A DNA stretch of 64,000 nt from Methanolobus sp. (GCF_016278385.1 NZ_JADQBY010000021.1:67619-131618), one strand, 5' to 3'; counted from the stretch's first letter, positions 10,788-22,102 are shown. Made by a program: numbers and translations. Notes: a model not told the origin generated them from the sequence alone.

Positions 10788-12908
10788 TCATACTAGTTTC
10801 AGTTTCTTCAGAACCTTTTCAGGCGTTGACTGGTAAGCATTGATTATGTCTGATATTTCCTGGAAATCATTGATGTCATTGTTCATCATATATTCGAGGA
10901 TCTTCTGGCGATAATACAATTCCTGATCTACTTTTCCCTGTCCCCAACCACGCCTCATCTTTATGTCGAAAAGGGCTTTTGATTCACCTGTACGAATGAA
11001 CATGTCAGATTCTGAATCCCATACAAAAATATCGTTTGTCCTGATATTCCTTGTATTAGGATCAATATCAATGATCTCTACCAGTTTTATGTTTCTCCTG
11101 ACACGTTTTCCCTTTGTATATGTCTGAGACTGAATACTCATAATATCAAGTGCCTGTATCATTGTACGGGGGACACTGATAGGTGGGTTCTCAAGCCTGT
11201 GAATCGCAGATGCTACAGAATCAGCGTGCATTGTTGAGAATGTCGTGTGCCCGGTGGACATTGCCTGGAAAAGCGTGAGAGCTTCTTTACCTCTGACCTC
11301 ACCTACAAGCAGGAATTCCGGTCTCTGTCTCAGTGCTGCTTTAAGCAGATCATACATGTCAACTGCACCCCGCTCATCAGCTGTGAATGAATCCCTTGTG
11401 ACACTCGGGATCCAGTTTGGATGAGGCAGTTTTAGTTCTCTTGTATCTTCAAGAGTAATAACCTTGGCTTTTTCAGGAATAAAAAGTGAAACAGCATTAA
11501 GGGAAGATGTCTTTCCGGAAGCAGTACCTCCTGCGTATATCAAACTCTTGTTGTTCTCAATACAGAGCCACAGGTAAGCCATTGATTCGGATGAGAATGT
11601 TCCCCATTTGATAAGATCTACAGGTGTAATAGGTGTATCACTGAACTTACGGATGGTGAAAGTACTTCCATGTGCTGTTACGCTGGTACCAAGTGTCATC
11701 TGTATCCTTGAACCATCCGGCATGGTTGCATCAACCATTGGCTCTGCAACAGAGATATGTTTTCCACTTCTCTGTGCCATCTGGATAATGAATGAATTTA
11801 GTTCATCTTCTTTATAAATTACATTTGTTGCAATGTTCTGATGTGCCCTGTGGTACAGGAAAATAGGTACATCATGGCCATTACCTGAGACATCTTCAAT
11901 AGAATCATCCATCATCAGAGCATCAATTTTACCAAACCTGACAAAGTCCCTCTTGATGTAGTATGATATCTTTTCAAGCATGGGGGGTGTGATCTCTATT
12001 GTATAGTCCTGTATGATCGATCTGATCTTTGAGTCAAGGACCGCTTCTTTATCTTCTTCTTCCTCATTAATTTCTTCTACTAAAAGTACATCTCGCAGCC
12101 TGTCTTTGATTTCAAAAAGGAATGTGTTTTCAAAGTCAGTTAATTCCGGTTCAACTATATAGTAAAGGTGTTTATTTTTATCTTCATTGTATAAGATGAC
12201 AATGAATGCATAAGGCTCGTTTACCCAGTATCGATCCATTTCCTGGTAGCCTTCGATACCCTTAAATTCTGTTATGGGTCCATGTAATTCCGGATTGTAA
12301 GGTTCGACTTCTAACTCTTTTTGTTGAAATAACCTTTTGATTTTGTTAATGATACCCAAATTATCATCTACATTTTTCTCGGATTTTTCAACTGCATCAA
12401 TTTCATTTTCAGCTAGATCTGTTTTATGTTCTTCTTTTTCCGCTTTTTGGGGAATGAGTTCCCTTTTTTTATTTCCTTCTACAGTATCTGAATATTTTTT
12501 CCTTTCATCTTCGATTACAGATTGATTGTCCTTTTCTCCTGTATCGGGCAGCAATTTTTTAGGTGGGCCGAAATTAGGTGATTTAGGAAGCAATATTCCA
12601 ATTTCTTCTTCTTCTTCTTCAGTCTCCCTGTCAGTTTTTTCAAGAATGTGTGCGAAATCCTTTTCGAATTTCCCTTCATCTTCCTTGATCTTAGATATTT
12701 CCTCTAGAATACTTGCAGTTTCATCGTCGGCAGCTTCATTATCATTCAATTCAGTATTCTGCATACCATCATCCTTTTCCCCGTTTTCATTTAACGATGA
12801 GTTTTCATCTTGTAGCAGTTCAGTCTCAGCTAACTTTTTTTCCTCTTCATTTTTACTGCTACTTTCGGAATGATCATTTCCTAAAGTATTTAATTGAGCA
12901 TCGTCCAT
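10788..12908 (-). CDS. Type II/IV secretion system ATPase (FlaI/TadA-like) with long acidic N-terminal extension
   Basis: 706 aa; Walker A SLIYAGGTASGKTSSLNA, TLEDTRELKLPHPNWIPSVTRD, RPEFLLVGEVRGKEALTLFQAMSTGHTTFSTMHAD. Confidence 0.92.
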   Translation of the reverse strand: MDDAQLNTLGNDHSESSSKNEEEKKLAETELLQDENSSLNENGEKDDGMQNTELNDNEAADDETASILEEISKIKEDEGKFEKDFAHILEKTDRETEEEEEEIGILLPKSPNFGPPKKLLPDTGEKDNQSVIEDERKKYSDTVEGNKKRELIPQKAEKEEHKTDLAENEIDAVEKSEKNVDDNLGIINKIKRLFQQKELEVEPYNPELHGPITEFKGIEGYQEMDRYWVNEPYAFIVILYNEDKNKHLYYIVEPELTDFENTFLFEIKDRLRDVLLVEEINEEEEDKEAVLDSKIRSIIQDYTIEITPPMLEKISYYIKRDFVRFGKIDALMMDDSIEDVSGNGHDVPIFLYHRAHQNIATNVIYKEDELNSFIIQMAQRSGKHISVAEPMVDATMPDGSRIQMTLGTSVTAHGSTFTIRKFSDTPITPVDLIKWGTFSSESMAYLWLCIENNKSLIYAGGTASGKTSSLNAVSLFIPEKAKVITLEDTRELKLPHPNWIPSVTRDSFTADERGAVDMYDLLKAALRQRPEFLLVGEVRGKEALTLFQAMSTGHTTFSTMHADSVASAIHRLENPPISVPRTMIQALDIMSIQSQTYTKGKRVRRNIKLVEIIDIDPNTRNIRTNDIFVWDSESDMFIRTGESKALFDIKMRRGWGQGKVDQELYYRQKILEYMMNNDINDFQEISDIINAYQSTPEKVLKKLKLV

Positions 12909-13260
12909 TGTTTCACCGTCTGATGCATAAATTTGTGAGTTAGAGATTTCATAAAATGTTGGGGGTCAATATAAGTATTATACGTATATTATAATTATAA
13001 TGGTTATTAAAGTTATTGTCCTGATGCATATTTTTGCTAAAATTAATTAAAAAATGTCATCATACATATTCCATTTTAAATATATTGAGTTATTTTTTTG
13101 CTAAATATTAGTTGAGAATCTTTATTTTCCTCTTTCTCTCTTATATCTCCTGATGCATTGTGTATGTTCAAGCGTATATACATGATGTCCATGAAATATT
13201 ATATAAAAATACAAAAATAGTTCATTATGTTAACATGCATGTTCAAAGGCATGACTCTTT

Positions 13261-14169
13261 ATGGATTCTAATGTACATGCAGTTGATTCTGGGTTTGAAT
13301 TAAAAAACGATGTTATAAAGTTTGTTGACTGTCTATGGAAAGAAATAATATTTGGTGGACATCTCTTTGCTACAGGTTCAGTATCTGTAATTATTGCATG
13401 TGCCACTCTGTTTATGGTCCAGTTAAGCTGGGATATTCTATTTATATCGTATCTTTTGTTTTATGCAATTTATCTTTACGACTATTCAACAGGTGCATCT
13501 TCAGATGAGCTTACAAATGGAACTCGTGCCAAATATCTTCAGTGTAAAAATAAGAGCACATGCATAGTAGCCGTAGTGTCTGTTGTATTGCTTGTATTAT
13601 TACTTACATTTACTAATGTTTTTATAACATTGGTAAGCCTGTCAATTCTGGTACTGGGGCTTCTTTACGGCAGTCATTTTAAAAAGCTCACCAAAAAGAT
13701 ACCTGCATTTAAGAACATTTTCGTATCTGTTGTCTGGGCATTTATGGCATTATTTGTTTTTGTCTATTACTCACTCCCAATCACATATGGAGCAATAACC
13801 CTTGCACTTTTTATCTTCATCAGAATGATGAACATCCAGATACTTTTTGATGTAAGGGATGTGGAAGGAGATCGTGCTGATGGTCTTATGACAATTCCCG
13901 CATTGTTTGGTGAAAAGAAATATCCTTTCATTCTGAAACTTATTAATTTTACATCAATTGTTTTCATAGCTGCATGTATTATTCAGGGAATCCTCCCAAT
14001 ATTCACTCTGGCCATTGTTCCTGTTTTCTACTATGGTGTCGGTTACATAAACAGAGTTGTGAGGTCATCCAAAAACTATTCTTCATACGTATTTGCAGCA
14101 TGCGAACCTATTATGTGGTCAGTGTTGATATTTGCAGGAAAATACATCGCCGTGCTTTGCACATTATAG
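13261..14169 (+). CDS. UbiA-family prenyltransferase-like membrane protein
   Basis: 302 aa multi-TM; DVRDVEGDRADGLMTIPALFGEKK (second Asp-rich motif of UbiA family). Confidence 0.8.
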   Translation: MDSNVHAVDSGFELKNDVIKFVDCLWKEIIFGGHLFATGSVSVIIACATLFMVQLSWDILFISYLLFYAIYLYDYSTGASSDELTNGTRAKYLQCKNKSTCIVAVVSVVLLVLLLTFTNVFITLVSLSILVLGLLYGSHFKKLTKKIPAFKNIFVSVVWAFMALFVFVYYSLPITYGAITLALFIFIRMMNIQILFDVRDVEGDRADGLMTIPALFGEKKYPFILKLINFTSIVFIAACIIQGILPIFTLAIVPVFYYGVGYINRVVRSSKNYSSYVFAACEPIMWSVLIFAGKYIAVLCTL

Positions 14170-14295
14170 GCGATGCTCAACTTTTTATTTTCCTTGTTCT
14201 AAGCTTTGGATTTAAACAAAAACATTAAATGTAAAGCTGGTTATGTTCTGCTAGATTGTAGCTATAAGAACCAGGGAAGGAAAGAGGAATACCCG

Positions 14296-15915
14296 ATGCC
14301 GATTATAACTTTACCATATGATGACCTCGAACAATTAACAGGAACAGACAAGGATACTATAATTAAGCGCGTACCAATGATTGGTGCAGACATCGAGCGC
14401 ATAGAAGAGCATTCCATAGATATCGAATTCTTCCCTGACCGCCCGGACCTTTACAGTGTTGAAGGTGTGGCACGTGCAATGCGTGGTTTTCTGGATATTG
14501 AAACAGGTTTCTGTGAATATGAAGTTAAACCTTACACAGTAGAGATAACAAAGGATAATGATATCGATTCTGTGCGTCCTGTATTTGGATGTGCTGTTGT
14601 TCGTGGTGTTAATTTCAGTTCCAGTTCCATAAAGACACTTATGGATCTGCAAGAATCCCTTCACTGGGGACTTGGACGTGACCGTAAAAAAGTATCAATA
14701 GGTGTTCATGATATCTCAAAGGTCCAGGCTCCTTTCAGATATATTGCAGCTGATCCTGATTTTAGTTTCATTCCTCTTGATTTTACAGAGCCTATGACTA
14801 TGAAAGAAATACTTGAGAAGCATCCAAAGGGAACGCGCTTTGCGCATATACTCGATGGCTTTGATAAGTATCCTCTTATCCTTGATGCCAATGACAATGT
14901 CCTTTCTTTCCCGCCAATCATCAACGGTACACTTACAATGGTTACCGAGGAAACTACTGACCTTCTGGTTGATGTCACTGGTTTGAGTAATGAGGTGTAC
15001 ATTGCGCTCAACATTGTTACAACAGCTCTTGCAGAACGCGGCGGACAGATCGAGTATGTAAAGGTTGTTAATGCAGATGGAACAGAATCCATTCCATTAG
15101 ACCTGAGTCCTAGGGTTAAAGTACTGGCCAGATCTGAGATAGACAGCCTTATTGGTATGGAACTTCCGGCTGACGAGATTGTAAAACAGCTTTATCGAAT
15201 GGGTTTTGGTGCAAAAGAGCTTGAAGACGGACGTATTGAGGTTATGATCCCTCGCTATCGTGCTGATATTCTTGATAATTCTGATATAATTGAAGATATT
15301 GCAGTAGGATATGGTTTTGATAAGATCCCTGCAGTATTTCCAATGAATGCCACAGTAGGCAAGTCTCATAGTATATCCGACATAAGTTCTGATATGCGGG
15401 AAATTATGACCGGTCTTGGATATTCACAGGTTATGCCGTTCACTCTTACAAGCGAAAGAGTACATTTTGACTGGATGTGCAGAGAAAAGACAGATGATGT
15501 GACCTATGTCCTACATCCGATAAGTGAGGACCAGACCATGGTCAGGACAACTATTTTGCCAAACCTCATGGAGATCCTTTCCATAAACCAGCACAGGGAA
15601 CTTCCACAGCGAATATTTGAGGTTGGAGATGTTGTTATTAATGGTAAGAATGGACTGCACCTTGCAGCTGTTTCCATCAATGCCCAGGCTAATTTTACTG
15701 AAGTAAGGGAACTTGTTGAAGCTCTTATGCGTGAACGCTTGGTAGAATATGAGGTTGTGGAGTCCGATGATCCCGTTTTCATGGAAGGTAGAAGGGCTGA
15801 TATTATCGTTAACGGTAAGAAGATCGGCGTTATGGGGGAACTTTTCCCTCAGGCCATAGTCAACTTTGGACTTGGACAGCCAATCGTAGGATTTGAGATC
15901 GATCTGATGTATTGA
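14296..15915 (+). CDS. pheT: Phenylalanine--tRNA ligase beta subunit
   Basis: ORF from 14206, likely start ATG 14296 ([23 protein letters not shown]); [46 protein letters not shown]. Confidence 0.94.
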   Translation: MPIITLPYDDLEQLTGTDKDTIIKRVPMIGADIERIEEHSIDIEFFPDRPDLYSVEGVARAMRGFLDIETGFCEYEVKPYTVEITKDNDIDSVRPVFGCAVVRGVNFSSSSIKTLMDLQESLHWGLGRDRKKVSIGVHDISKVQAPFRYIAADPDFSFIPLDFTEPMTMKEILEKHPKGTRFAHILDGFDKYPLILDANDNVLSFPPIINGTLTMVTEETTDLLVDVTGLSNEVYIALNIVTTALAERGGQIEYVKVVNADGTESIPLDLSPRVKVLARSEIDSLIGMELPADEIVKQLYRMGFGAKELEDGRIEVMIPRYRADILDNSDIIEDIAVGYGFDKIPAVFPMNATVGKSHSISDISSDMREIMTGLGYSQVMPFTLTSERVHFDWMCREKTDDVTYVLHPISEDQTMVRTTILPNLMEILSINQHRELPQRIFEVGDVVINGKNGLHLAAVSINAQANFTEVRELVEALMRERLVEYEVVESDDPVFMEGRRADIIVNGKKIGVMGELFPQAIVNFGLGQPIVGFEIDLMY

Positions 15916-15961
15916 TCTCTACACATTTTTAAAAGAGTATGTTTCAGTAATAATTAAAAAA

Positions 15962-16057
15962 CGGGCCTGCCGCGATTCGAACACGAGTCGATGGGTATCT
16001 CCGGACCATTTGGTCACATCGAAGCCCATCAGGATATCCTGGCTACCCTACAAGCCC
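15962..16057 (-). tRNA. tRNA-Arg (anticodon TCG) with putative intron at 15997-16018
   Basis: Reverse complement folds: acceptor GGGCTTG/CAGGCCC, D-arm GGGT..TCCT, anticodon stem ATGGG/CCCAT, loop CTTCGA|A split by 22 nt, T-arm TCGTG-TTCGAAT-CGCGG, discriminator G; 74 nt after intron removal. Confidence 0.85.
15997..16018 (-). other. Putative archaeal tRNA intron between tRNA positions 37 and 38
   Basis: Intron TGTGACCAAATGGTCCGGAGAT; internal GACC-AAAT-GGTC stem, and CGGA can pair with anticodon-loop TTCG, giving a relaxed bulge-helix-bulge-like fold. Confidence 0.7.
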
Positions 16058-16101
16058 GCAAAGCAACTACTGATTGCTGCTTCCTGTATTAAACCTTTCT
16101 A

Positions 16102-16851
16102 TTATATAAGTCCTAATATCATTTTAAGTGCCATAATCCAGAGAATGACTCCAAACATCTTTTGCAGAGTTTCTGGTCTTATTTTGCTATGCATAATATG
16201 GGATCCCACCTGTGCACCCATAAATGATGCAATTACCACGGCAATAACCATGTGGATATCAGGGGTCCATGATGCTGCATGCGCTACAAAGGCTGACAGG
16301 GATGTAAAGAGCACTATAAATCCTGAACTTGCTGCGGCTCTTTTAATGTTAAATCCCAATATTAGCAGCAAGGGTACAATGAATGTGCCACCTCCTATTC
16401 CCAGAAGGCCTGATGCCATACCTATCATGAACCCGCAAATCGCTATTAACATAAATTTTGCATTTCCTTCTATCTGTTTATCCTGATACAATATTCTGGC
16501 TTTGGAAAATATCATTTCCTCTCCTACAAATATCATAAGAAGAGCAAACATAAAAAGGAGCAAATTTACTGGTACTATTTTTGTAAAAAATGCCCCAATT
16601 TGCGCTCCTGTCATGGAGGCAACTATGAAAGGGATTGCTATTTTGAAATCGACCATCTGTTTTCTGATATATGTGATGGCTGCAGACCCGGAGGTAATGG
16701 TGTTTAAAAGTAGTGCAATGGTAATTGAAGAAATAAAATCCCCGGTTAACCAGTAAAAAAATGGTACATAGAATATAGCTCCGCCCAGCCCGATCATAGA
16801 AAAAAGTGCTGATACACAAAATACAATAAGGGCAAGAATAATTATTTCCAT
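16102..16851 (-). CDS. TauE/SafE family sulfite exporter-like membrane protein
   Basis: 249 aa; FSMIGLGGAIFYVPFFYWL, GMASGLLGIGGGTFIVPLLLI repeats. Confidence 0.9.
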   Translation of the reverse strand: MEIIILALIVFCVSALFSMIGLGGAIFYVPFFYWLTGDFISSITIALLLNTITSGSAAITYIRKQMVDFKIAIPFIVASMTGAQIGAFFTKIVPVNLLLFMFALLMIFVGEEMIFSKARILYQDKQIEGNAKFMLIAICGFMIGMASGLLGIGGGTFIVPLLLILGFNIKRAAASSGFIVLFTSLSAFVAHAASWTPDIHMVIAVVIASFMGAQVGSHIMHSKIRPETLQKMFGVILWIMALKMILGLI

Positions 16852-16888
16852 TTAGCAACAATCCCTAAAGGCAGTTGTTTTTGATCTA

Positions 16889-17587
16889 TCACTTTACATA
16901 TTTTTCCTTGAACTTTGATATTTCTTCCTTTCCACCTACAACGGCAATGATATCATCCTTTAGTATAACTGTGGATGGAAGTATGTCAGTGATAATTTGT
17001 CCATCCCTTTCAATTCCTATAACGGTGCAACCTATTTTTTTTCTCAAGTCAATATCTGCAACCGTTTTATTTGCAAGTTCCTTATGACTTGTAACTGTGT
17101 GTTTCTCAATTTCTATGCCTTCATATAACATGATATCTTCATCCATTTTCTTGCATGAAGCATCAAGGCAATCAGATGTCATTTTTGCCAGCATCTGCCC
17201 GGCAACAATTGGCAGCGCTGCTACATAATCTGCACCGGCTTTGTAGATCTTATCAATTGATTTGTAGGAATTTGCCCGTGCTATAATGGTGGATTGTGGA
17301 TTCAAGTCGCGGGCTATTAGAATAGCGAACATGACATCAGTATCATCGTTTAGGGACACAATTACTGTGGATGCATTCGGAACACCTGCCTGTATGAGAA
17401 TATCTTCTTCTGTTGCATTTCCTATAACATAATTAAAATCTGCATTTTCAAAGCCATGGGTGTTAGAATCAACAACTGTGAACTTAATATTTGCATACTT
17501 CAGAGTTTCTACTACCCTTCTGCCGACATCTCCATATCCAAGCACTACGAGATGCCCTTTATATGTTATATTTTCCATGAAAGTCAC
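16889..17587 (-). CDS. TrkA-N/TrkA-C (RCK) domain protein
   Basis: 232 aa; HLVVLGYGDVGRRVVETLK Rossmann motif; C-terminal RCK_C-like DIIAVVGGKEEISKFKEKY; overlaps upstream gene by 4 nt. Confidence 0.88.
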   Translation of the reverse strand: MTFMENITYKGHLVVLGYGDVGRRVVETLKYANIKFTVVDSNTHGFENADFNYVIGNATEEDILIQAGVPNASTVIVSLNDDTDVMFAILIARDLNPQSTIIARANSYKSIDKIYKAGADYVAALPIVAGQMLAKMTSDCLDASCKKMDEDIMLYEGIEIEKHTVTSHKELANKTVADIDLRKKIGCTVIGIERDGQIITDILPSTVILKDDIIAVVGGKEEISKFKEKYVK

Positions 17588-18606
17588 TCCATATATTGTG
17601 TCAGTTTCTTCAGACTGGAAAGCTGTTCGGTTGAACCAATGTCAAGCAGTACTGAATTGTCCTTGATGATATCATCAGGTCTGATGAAAAAAGTAAGGCT
17701 TCCTCCTTTCCAGATACCCACTACATTTGCACCTGTTTTCTCTCTAATGGCTGCATTTTTCATTGTTTTTCCTATCAAGGGACTTTTTGGGTAAATTGGC
17801 AGTTCCACAATGCTCACACCTTCAAAGAATTCTGTTGCTCCTGTGAGCCTGTTTACAAATGGATCAGCTGCTTTTCTTCCGATGAATCTGCCAAACATTT
17901 CCTTCGGGGATACAACACTGGTAGCACCTGCATATTTCAGGTATTTTTTATTTGACCTGTCTTCTACTATAGCAATTATGTTCAAATCACTGATGTTGCG
18001 TGCCGTCAGAATAACATTCGCATTCAGTTCATCTGAGCGATTTGCAATAAGGAAGTGCGCATCTTTTATATTTGCATTTTTTAGTGTCTCTTCCTCGTAA
18101 ACATCTCCGTAGATAGAGTGAATATCACGCTTGAGTAAACTTTTGACAAGTTCTGCATCTTCTTCTACGAGAATATAGGGAATATCATTCTCTTTCAGTT
18201 CTTCGATCAACGTTTCTATAAGCCTGTTATATCCGCATATAATTATGTGATCACTGAGTTTCTTTGGAGCTTTTGTAGGAATATTTGAATGGATTATCTT
18301 TTCCATCCATGGTATTATTGCAAGGGTAAAGAGAATCCCAAAAACAAGTGGTATTCCTGATAATTGCACAAAGACTGCATATACTTTACCCAAATGGGAT
18401 CTTACTGTGATGTCTCCATATCCTACAGTTGTAAGGGTGCTGACAACCCAGTAAAAAGCATCATAGAAGTTTGCATGCTCAAGCTGACCTTCGTGGATCA
18501 TTATACGAATGAAAAGAAGCATATAGAACATTATGATGGCCAGAGCTCCTATTACCGTTCGCATCAAGTTCTTATGCCAGAAGTGCCCTCTTTTCATTCG
18601 CTTCAC
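17584..18606 (-). CDS. Potassium channel with TrkA-N and TrkA-C domains
   Basis: 340 aa; selectivity filter STLTTVGYGDITVRS; HIIICGYNRLIETLIEEL. Confidence 0.92.
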   Translation of the reverse strand: MKRMKRGHFWHKNLMRTVIGALAIIMFYMLLFIRIMIHEGQLEHANFYDAFYWVVSTLTTVGYGDITVRSHLGKVYAVFVQLSGIPLVFGILFTLAIIPWMEKIIHSNIPTKAPKKLSDHIIICGYNRLIETLIEELKENDIPYILVEEDAELVKSLLKRDIHSIYGDVYEEETLKNANIKDAHFLIANRSDELNANVILTARNISDLNIIAIVEDRSNKKYLKYAGATSVVSPKEMFGRFIGRKAADPFVNRLTGATEFFEGVSIVELPIYPKSPLIGKTMKNAAIREKTGANVVGIWKGGSLTFFIRPDDIIKDNSVLLDIGSTEQLSSLKKLTQYME

Positions 18607-18639
18607 CTTTATTGTGTAGCTTGCTTTCAGAGATCACTC

Positions 18640-20376
18640 TCAGAATCCATGCACTATATATGGTCCAAATATCATGAACAGGAATGACATTAGTATCAGC
18701 ATTGCAAAGGTCGCAGCTATCATTGCAGATTTACGCTCTGCTTTTTCCTCATCGCCAGTAATTCTGAATATGAATGCATTCATATAATCTCTGAATACGT
18801 GTCCTCCGTCCAGTGGTACAGCGGGCAGACAATTGAAAAGCCCTACATAGAAGTTGAGCCATCCGATCCAGAGAAGGGCGTTTGCAAGCCAGAATACTCC
18901 TATTCCAAAGGGTTCTGCCCATCCCACAGGTTCGTAGAACTGTGCAAGGGTTCCGCTAAATCCGGGAAAACCTTCTCCTGTAAAACCAATTATAGGCAGT
19001 CCCAGAAGTATGATCCATCCTGTCAGGCCCTTAAGCATTTGTGGTATGCTTCTAAAGAGGTCAAGGTATGCTGCTGCCGGGAATTCTCCAACGTTTATTC
19101 CAAGAGATGTTACAACCGGGCCATCAGAGCTGGTGACAACACCAAGAAATCCCTTGTTTTCAACATCCGGGTGTTGTGCCAGGATGACGCTATATTCGGT
19201 TGTGTTTTCAGCGTTTTCAGTACCAATCCCAATAATCACTTCCTGCCCAGGTTGAGTAGTGGTCATGATACTCTGGAAATCGGTATATGCGCGTATGGGG
19301 CTTCCATCTATATACAGGATACTCATTCCTGCTTCCAGTCCTGCTTCAGATGCAGGTGAATCTTCAACAATGCTTTGTATAATTATTCCCGCGGGCCCGA
19401 TAGCTGCGTCCACTATTTCAGTTTCATAGCTTGATACTACCCTGTCCGTCGCCGCATAGACTGTGACCTTTGCCCCCGTTTCAAGCCCATCAAGATATTG
19501 TAGCAGTTCGTTGACGTTCCTTATTTTTGTATAATCTATTTGGGTAATTACCATGTCCTCCCGAATACCAGCTGCGTATGCAGGGCTTCCTTCCTGTACA
19601 TCAACGATCATTGTGTCGCCAAGTGGTGACATTGCACCAAGCACAGGTCCGAAGAGAAGACTGAATGCAATCAGTGCAACTACAAAATTTGCCATTACTC
19701 CTGCTGCCAGAATACGTGCTCTTTGTGTACGGGTTGCTATTTTTTTGTCTGTTTTGGTGATTCTTTTCTTTTCATTTTCACCAATGATTATTCCAAGTCG
19801 GCGGTCCCCGTATGGATCGTTCTCATCGTTGAATTCCTCTTCCTTTTTTCCAAAAAGTTCTTCTTCGTCGGGTTCAGCAAATCCTCCGATGGGGACCACT
19901 GCAAGCAGGATTCCCATGGACTTGACTCTGATATCTTCTACGCGACACAGGATTGCATGTGAAAATTCGTGTACTACAAGAGTGACAACAAGTGCAATTA
20001 TGCCCCAGGTAAATGGTATGAACTCATTTACACCCGGGATAAGGAAGATGTTCCTTGCTTCATTGAATTTTCCGGGTTCCGGCATTGAATTAGTTCCAAT
20101 AGAGTTAAGCATTGCAATATCAGATAGAATGATTACTAAAAACATTGCTATCATTCCAATGAACATCAGCCTGATACCTATGTCTGCGTAGATACGCCAT
20201 GCTTTCTTTGGAATTGCAAGCTTGTCCAGAAGATGTAGTCCATGTGTGGTCCTGATCATCAGGACAGGGCCATAGGTGCTTATATTGTATTTTTTCAATA
20301 TTCCTTTTCTTTCCAGCAATATTACAGCCAGCCAGTAAAGAAAAAAGATTGTTAGTGCAATGTTTGTTCCGTCCAA
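18640..20376 (-). CDS. Site-2 protease family (M50) membrane metalloprotease with PDZ domains
   Basis: 578 aa; HEFSHAILCRVEDIRVKSMGILLAVVPIGGFAEPDEE, two PDZ-like segments, NCLPAVPLDGGHVFRDY. Confidence 0.93.
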   Translation of the reverse strand: MDGTNIALTIFFLYWLAVILLERKGILKKYNISTYGPVLMIRTTHGLHLLDKLAIPKKAWRIYADIGIRLMFIGMIAMFLVIILSDIAMLNSIGTNSMPEPGKFNEARNIFLIPGVNEFIPFTWGIIALVVTLVVHEFSHAILCRVEDIRVKSMGILLAVVPIGGFAEPDEEELFGKKEEEFNDENDPYGDRRLGIIIGENEKKRITKTDKKIATRTQRARILAAGVMANFVVALIAFSLLFGPVLGAMSPLGDTMIVDVQEGSPAYAAGIREDMVITQIDYTKIRNVNELLQYLDGLETGAKVTVYAATDRVVSSYETEIVDAAIGPAGIIIQSIVEDSPASEAGLEAGMSILYIDGSPIRAYTDFQSIMTTTQPGQEVIIGIGTENAENTTEYSVILAQHPDVENKGFLGVVTSSDGPVVTSLGINVGEFPAAAYLDLFRSIPQMLKGLTGWIILLGLPIIGFTGEGFPGFSGTLAQFYEPVGWAEPFGIGVFWLANALLWIGWLNFYVGLFNCLPAVPLDGGHVFRDYMNAFIFRITGDEEKAERKSAMIAATFAMLILMSFLFMIFGPYIVHGF

Positions 20377-20899
20377 AAAAACTCTCCGGCATTAGTGTTA
20401 ATAGAATATGGCTCTAATTCATTTTAAAAGGTATTATATTTTGTCACTATACATGTAAAAAGTCTATAGTAAAAAGTCTATATAAATTTTCAGGGAATAA
20501 TATGCGTGAATAAAATAATAGGTCTCATAGTTATATAGTAAATATAAATATAATAATATTCATGGATAAATTTATATACTTATATTATTAAATGTAGAGT
20601 TTGACAAATGTCAGCTTTACGTCCCTTTTCTTTTGGGCCTTATGCAGTTAAGATAAATGAAACGTCTGATCATCAGACTTGCAGAGGAATGGTTAAAATT
20701 GATGTTTCTCTGGTTGTCAGTGGGTGTTCAGTTGCCATTTTCCACTTGCATAAAAGGATAAGTATAAAAAGAATAAGGCGAATAGAGCAATTACAGAATT
20801 TCGAAACGTTAATAAACGTTGATAAATGGTTACAGTTAAAATCGAGCAACAACTAAAAACCAAGTACACTATACCGAAGTGACACATATCCGTGAGGGG

Positions 20900-22102
20900 A
20901 TGAAAGTGCAATCAATAGTTCAGGAAGCGTTAAAACACACAGAGAAAGAGAAAGAGTACCGCCAGTCGATCGCAGTTGACGATGCATTTGATATTCTTGG
21001 CCAGCCCAGGATTATGATCGTTGGATGTGGTGGTGCAGGTAATAACACTATTAACAGACTTTACAACATGGGTATTGAAGGTGCCGAAACAGTGGCAATT
21101 AACACTGATAAGCAACACCTTGATCTAATCCGTGCAGACAAGAAGATCCTTGTGGGAAAGACTCTCACCCGTGGTCTTGGTGCCGGAGGTTATCCGGAAA
21201 TTGGTGCCAAGGCAGCGGAACTTGCACGTGGTACCCTTGAAGATATTTTCAAAGATGCAGACCTTGTTTTCATCACAGCTGGTATGGGGGGAGGAACCGG
21301 TACCGGTGTCGCTCCTGTAGTTGCTGAGGTCGCAAAGGAGCAGGGCGCAATTGTTGTAGGTATGGTATCCAGTCCTTTCAGGGTTGAAAGGGCAAGGGCA
21401 GTCAAGGCAGAAGAAGGTCTTGAGGAATTCCGCCGTGCAGCAGACACAGTAATTGTGCTTGACAATAACAGACTCCTTGAGTATGTGCCAAATCTTCCAA
21501 TAGACCAGGCATTCTCAGTTATGGACCAGATCATCTCTGAGACCGTAAAAGGTATTACAGAGACAATTACTCAGCCTTCACTTATCAACATTGACTATGC
21601 TGACATCAGAGCTATCATGAGCTGTGGTGGCGTTGCTGTAATGCTTGTAGGAGAAAGCAAGACACAGGACAAGAGTGACGATGTGGTTCGTGCAGCACTC
21701 AATCACCCACTTCTGGATGTAGATTACAGAGGTGCAACAGGCAGTCTTGTACACATTACAGGTGGACCTGACCTCAGTCTTAAGGAAGCCGAGGAGATCG
21801 CTGCTTCACTCACATACGAGCTATCATCCAGTGCAAATGTTATCTGGGGTGCACGTATCAGTCCAGAATATGAGGGCAAGGTGCGTGTAATGGCTATCAT
21901 GACAGGTGTCCAGTCAGCACAGATACTTGGTCATCCTCAGTGCAACATTGCTTATGAGAGTGCACCGGTTTCAAACAGGGCACCCGATGAACCTCGTGCA
22001 TACAGGCGTGCAAGCACAGCTGTAAACAGGGTAGGCCGTCCGGTCGTTGAGCCAATCCACACCCGAAATAATGGTGGTTCAATAATCGATATAATCCACT
22101 GA
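20900..22102 (+). CDS. ftsZ: Cell division protein FtsZ
   Basis: [60 protein letters not shown]; likely start ATG 20900 after GAGGGG (ORF opens at 20879). Confidence 0.96.
   Translation: MKVQSIVQEALKHTEKEKEYRQSIAVDDAFDILGQPRIMIVGCGGAGNNTINRLYNMGIEGAETVAINTDKQHLDLIRADKKILVGKTLTRGLGAGGYPEIGAKAAELARGTLEDIFKDADLVFITAGMGGGTGTGVAPVVAEVAKEQGAIVVGMVSSPFRVERARAVKAEEGLEEFRRAADTVIVLDNNRLLEYVPNLPIDQAFSVMDQIISETVKGITETITQPSLINIDYADIRAIMSCGGVAVMLVGESKTQDKSDDVVRAALNHPLLDVDYRGATGSLVHITGGPDLSLKEAEEIAASLTYELSSSANVIWGARISPEYEGKVRVMAIMTGVQSAQILGHPQCNIAYESAPVSNRAPDEPRAYRRASTAVNRVGRPVVEPIHTRNNGGSIIDIIH

Noticed and set aside
12526-12873. 115-aa plus-strand Ser-rich ORF
   Set aside because: Antisense of the acidic low-complexity N-terminus of the secretion ATPase.
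19553-20191. 212-aa plus-strand ORF
   Set aside because: Antisense to the M50 protease whose HExxH and PDZ motifs are clear.
20455-20485. Short tandem repeat GTAAAAAGTCTATA x2 considered as the start of a CRISPR array
   Set aside because: Only two adjacent copies with no spacers; most likely AT-rich promoter sequence. No CRISPR array was seen anywhere in the window.
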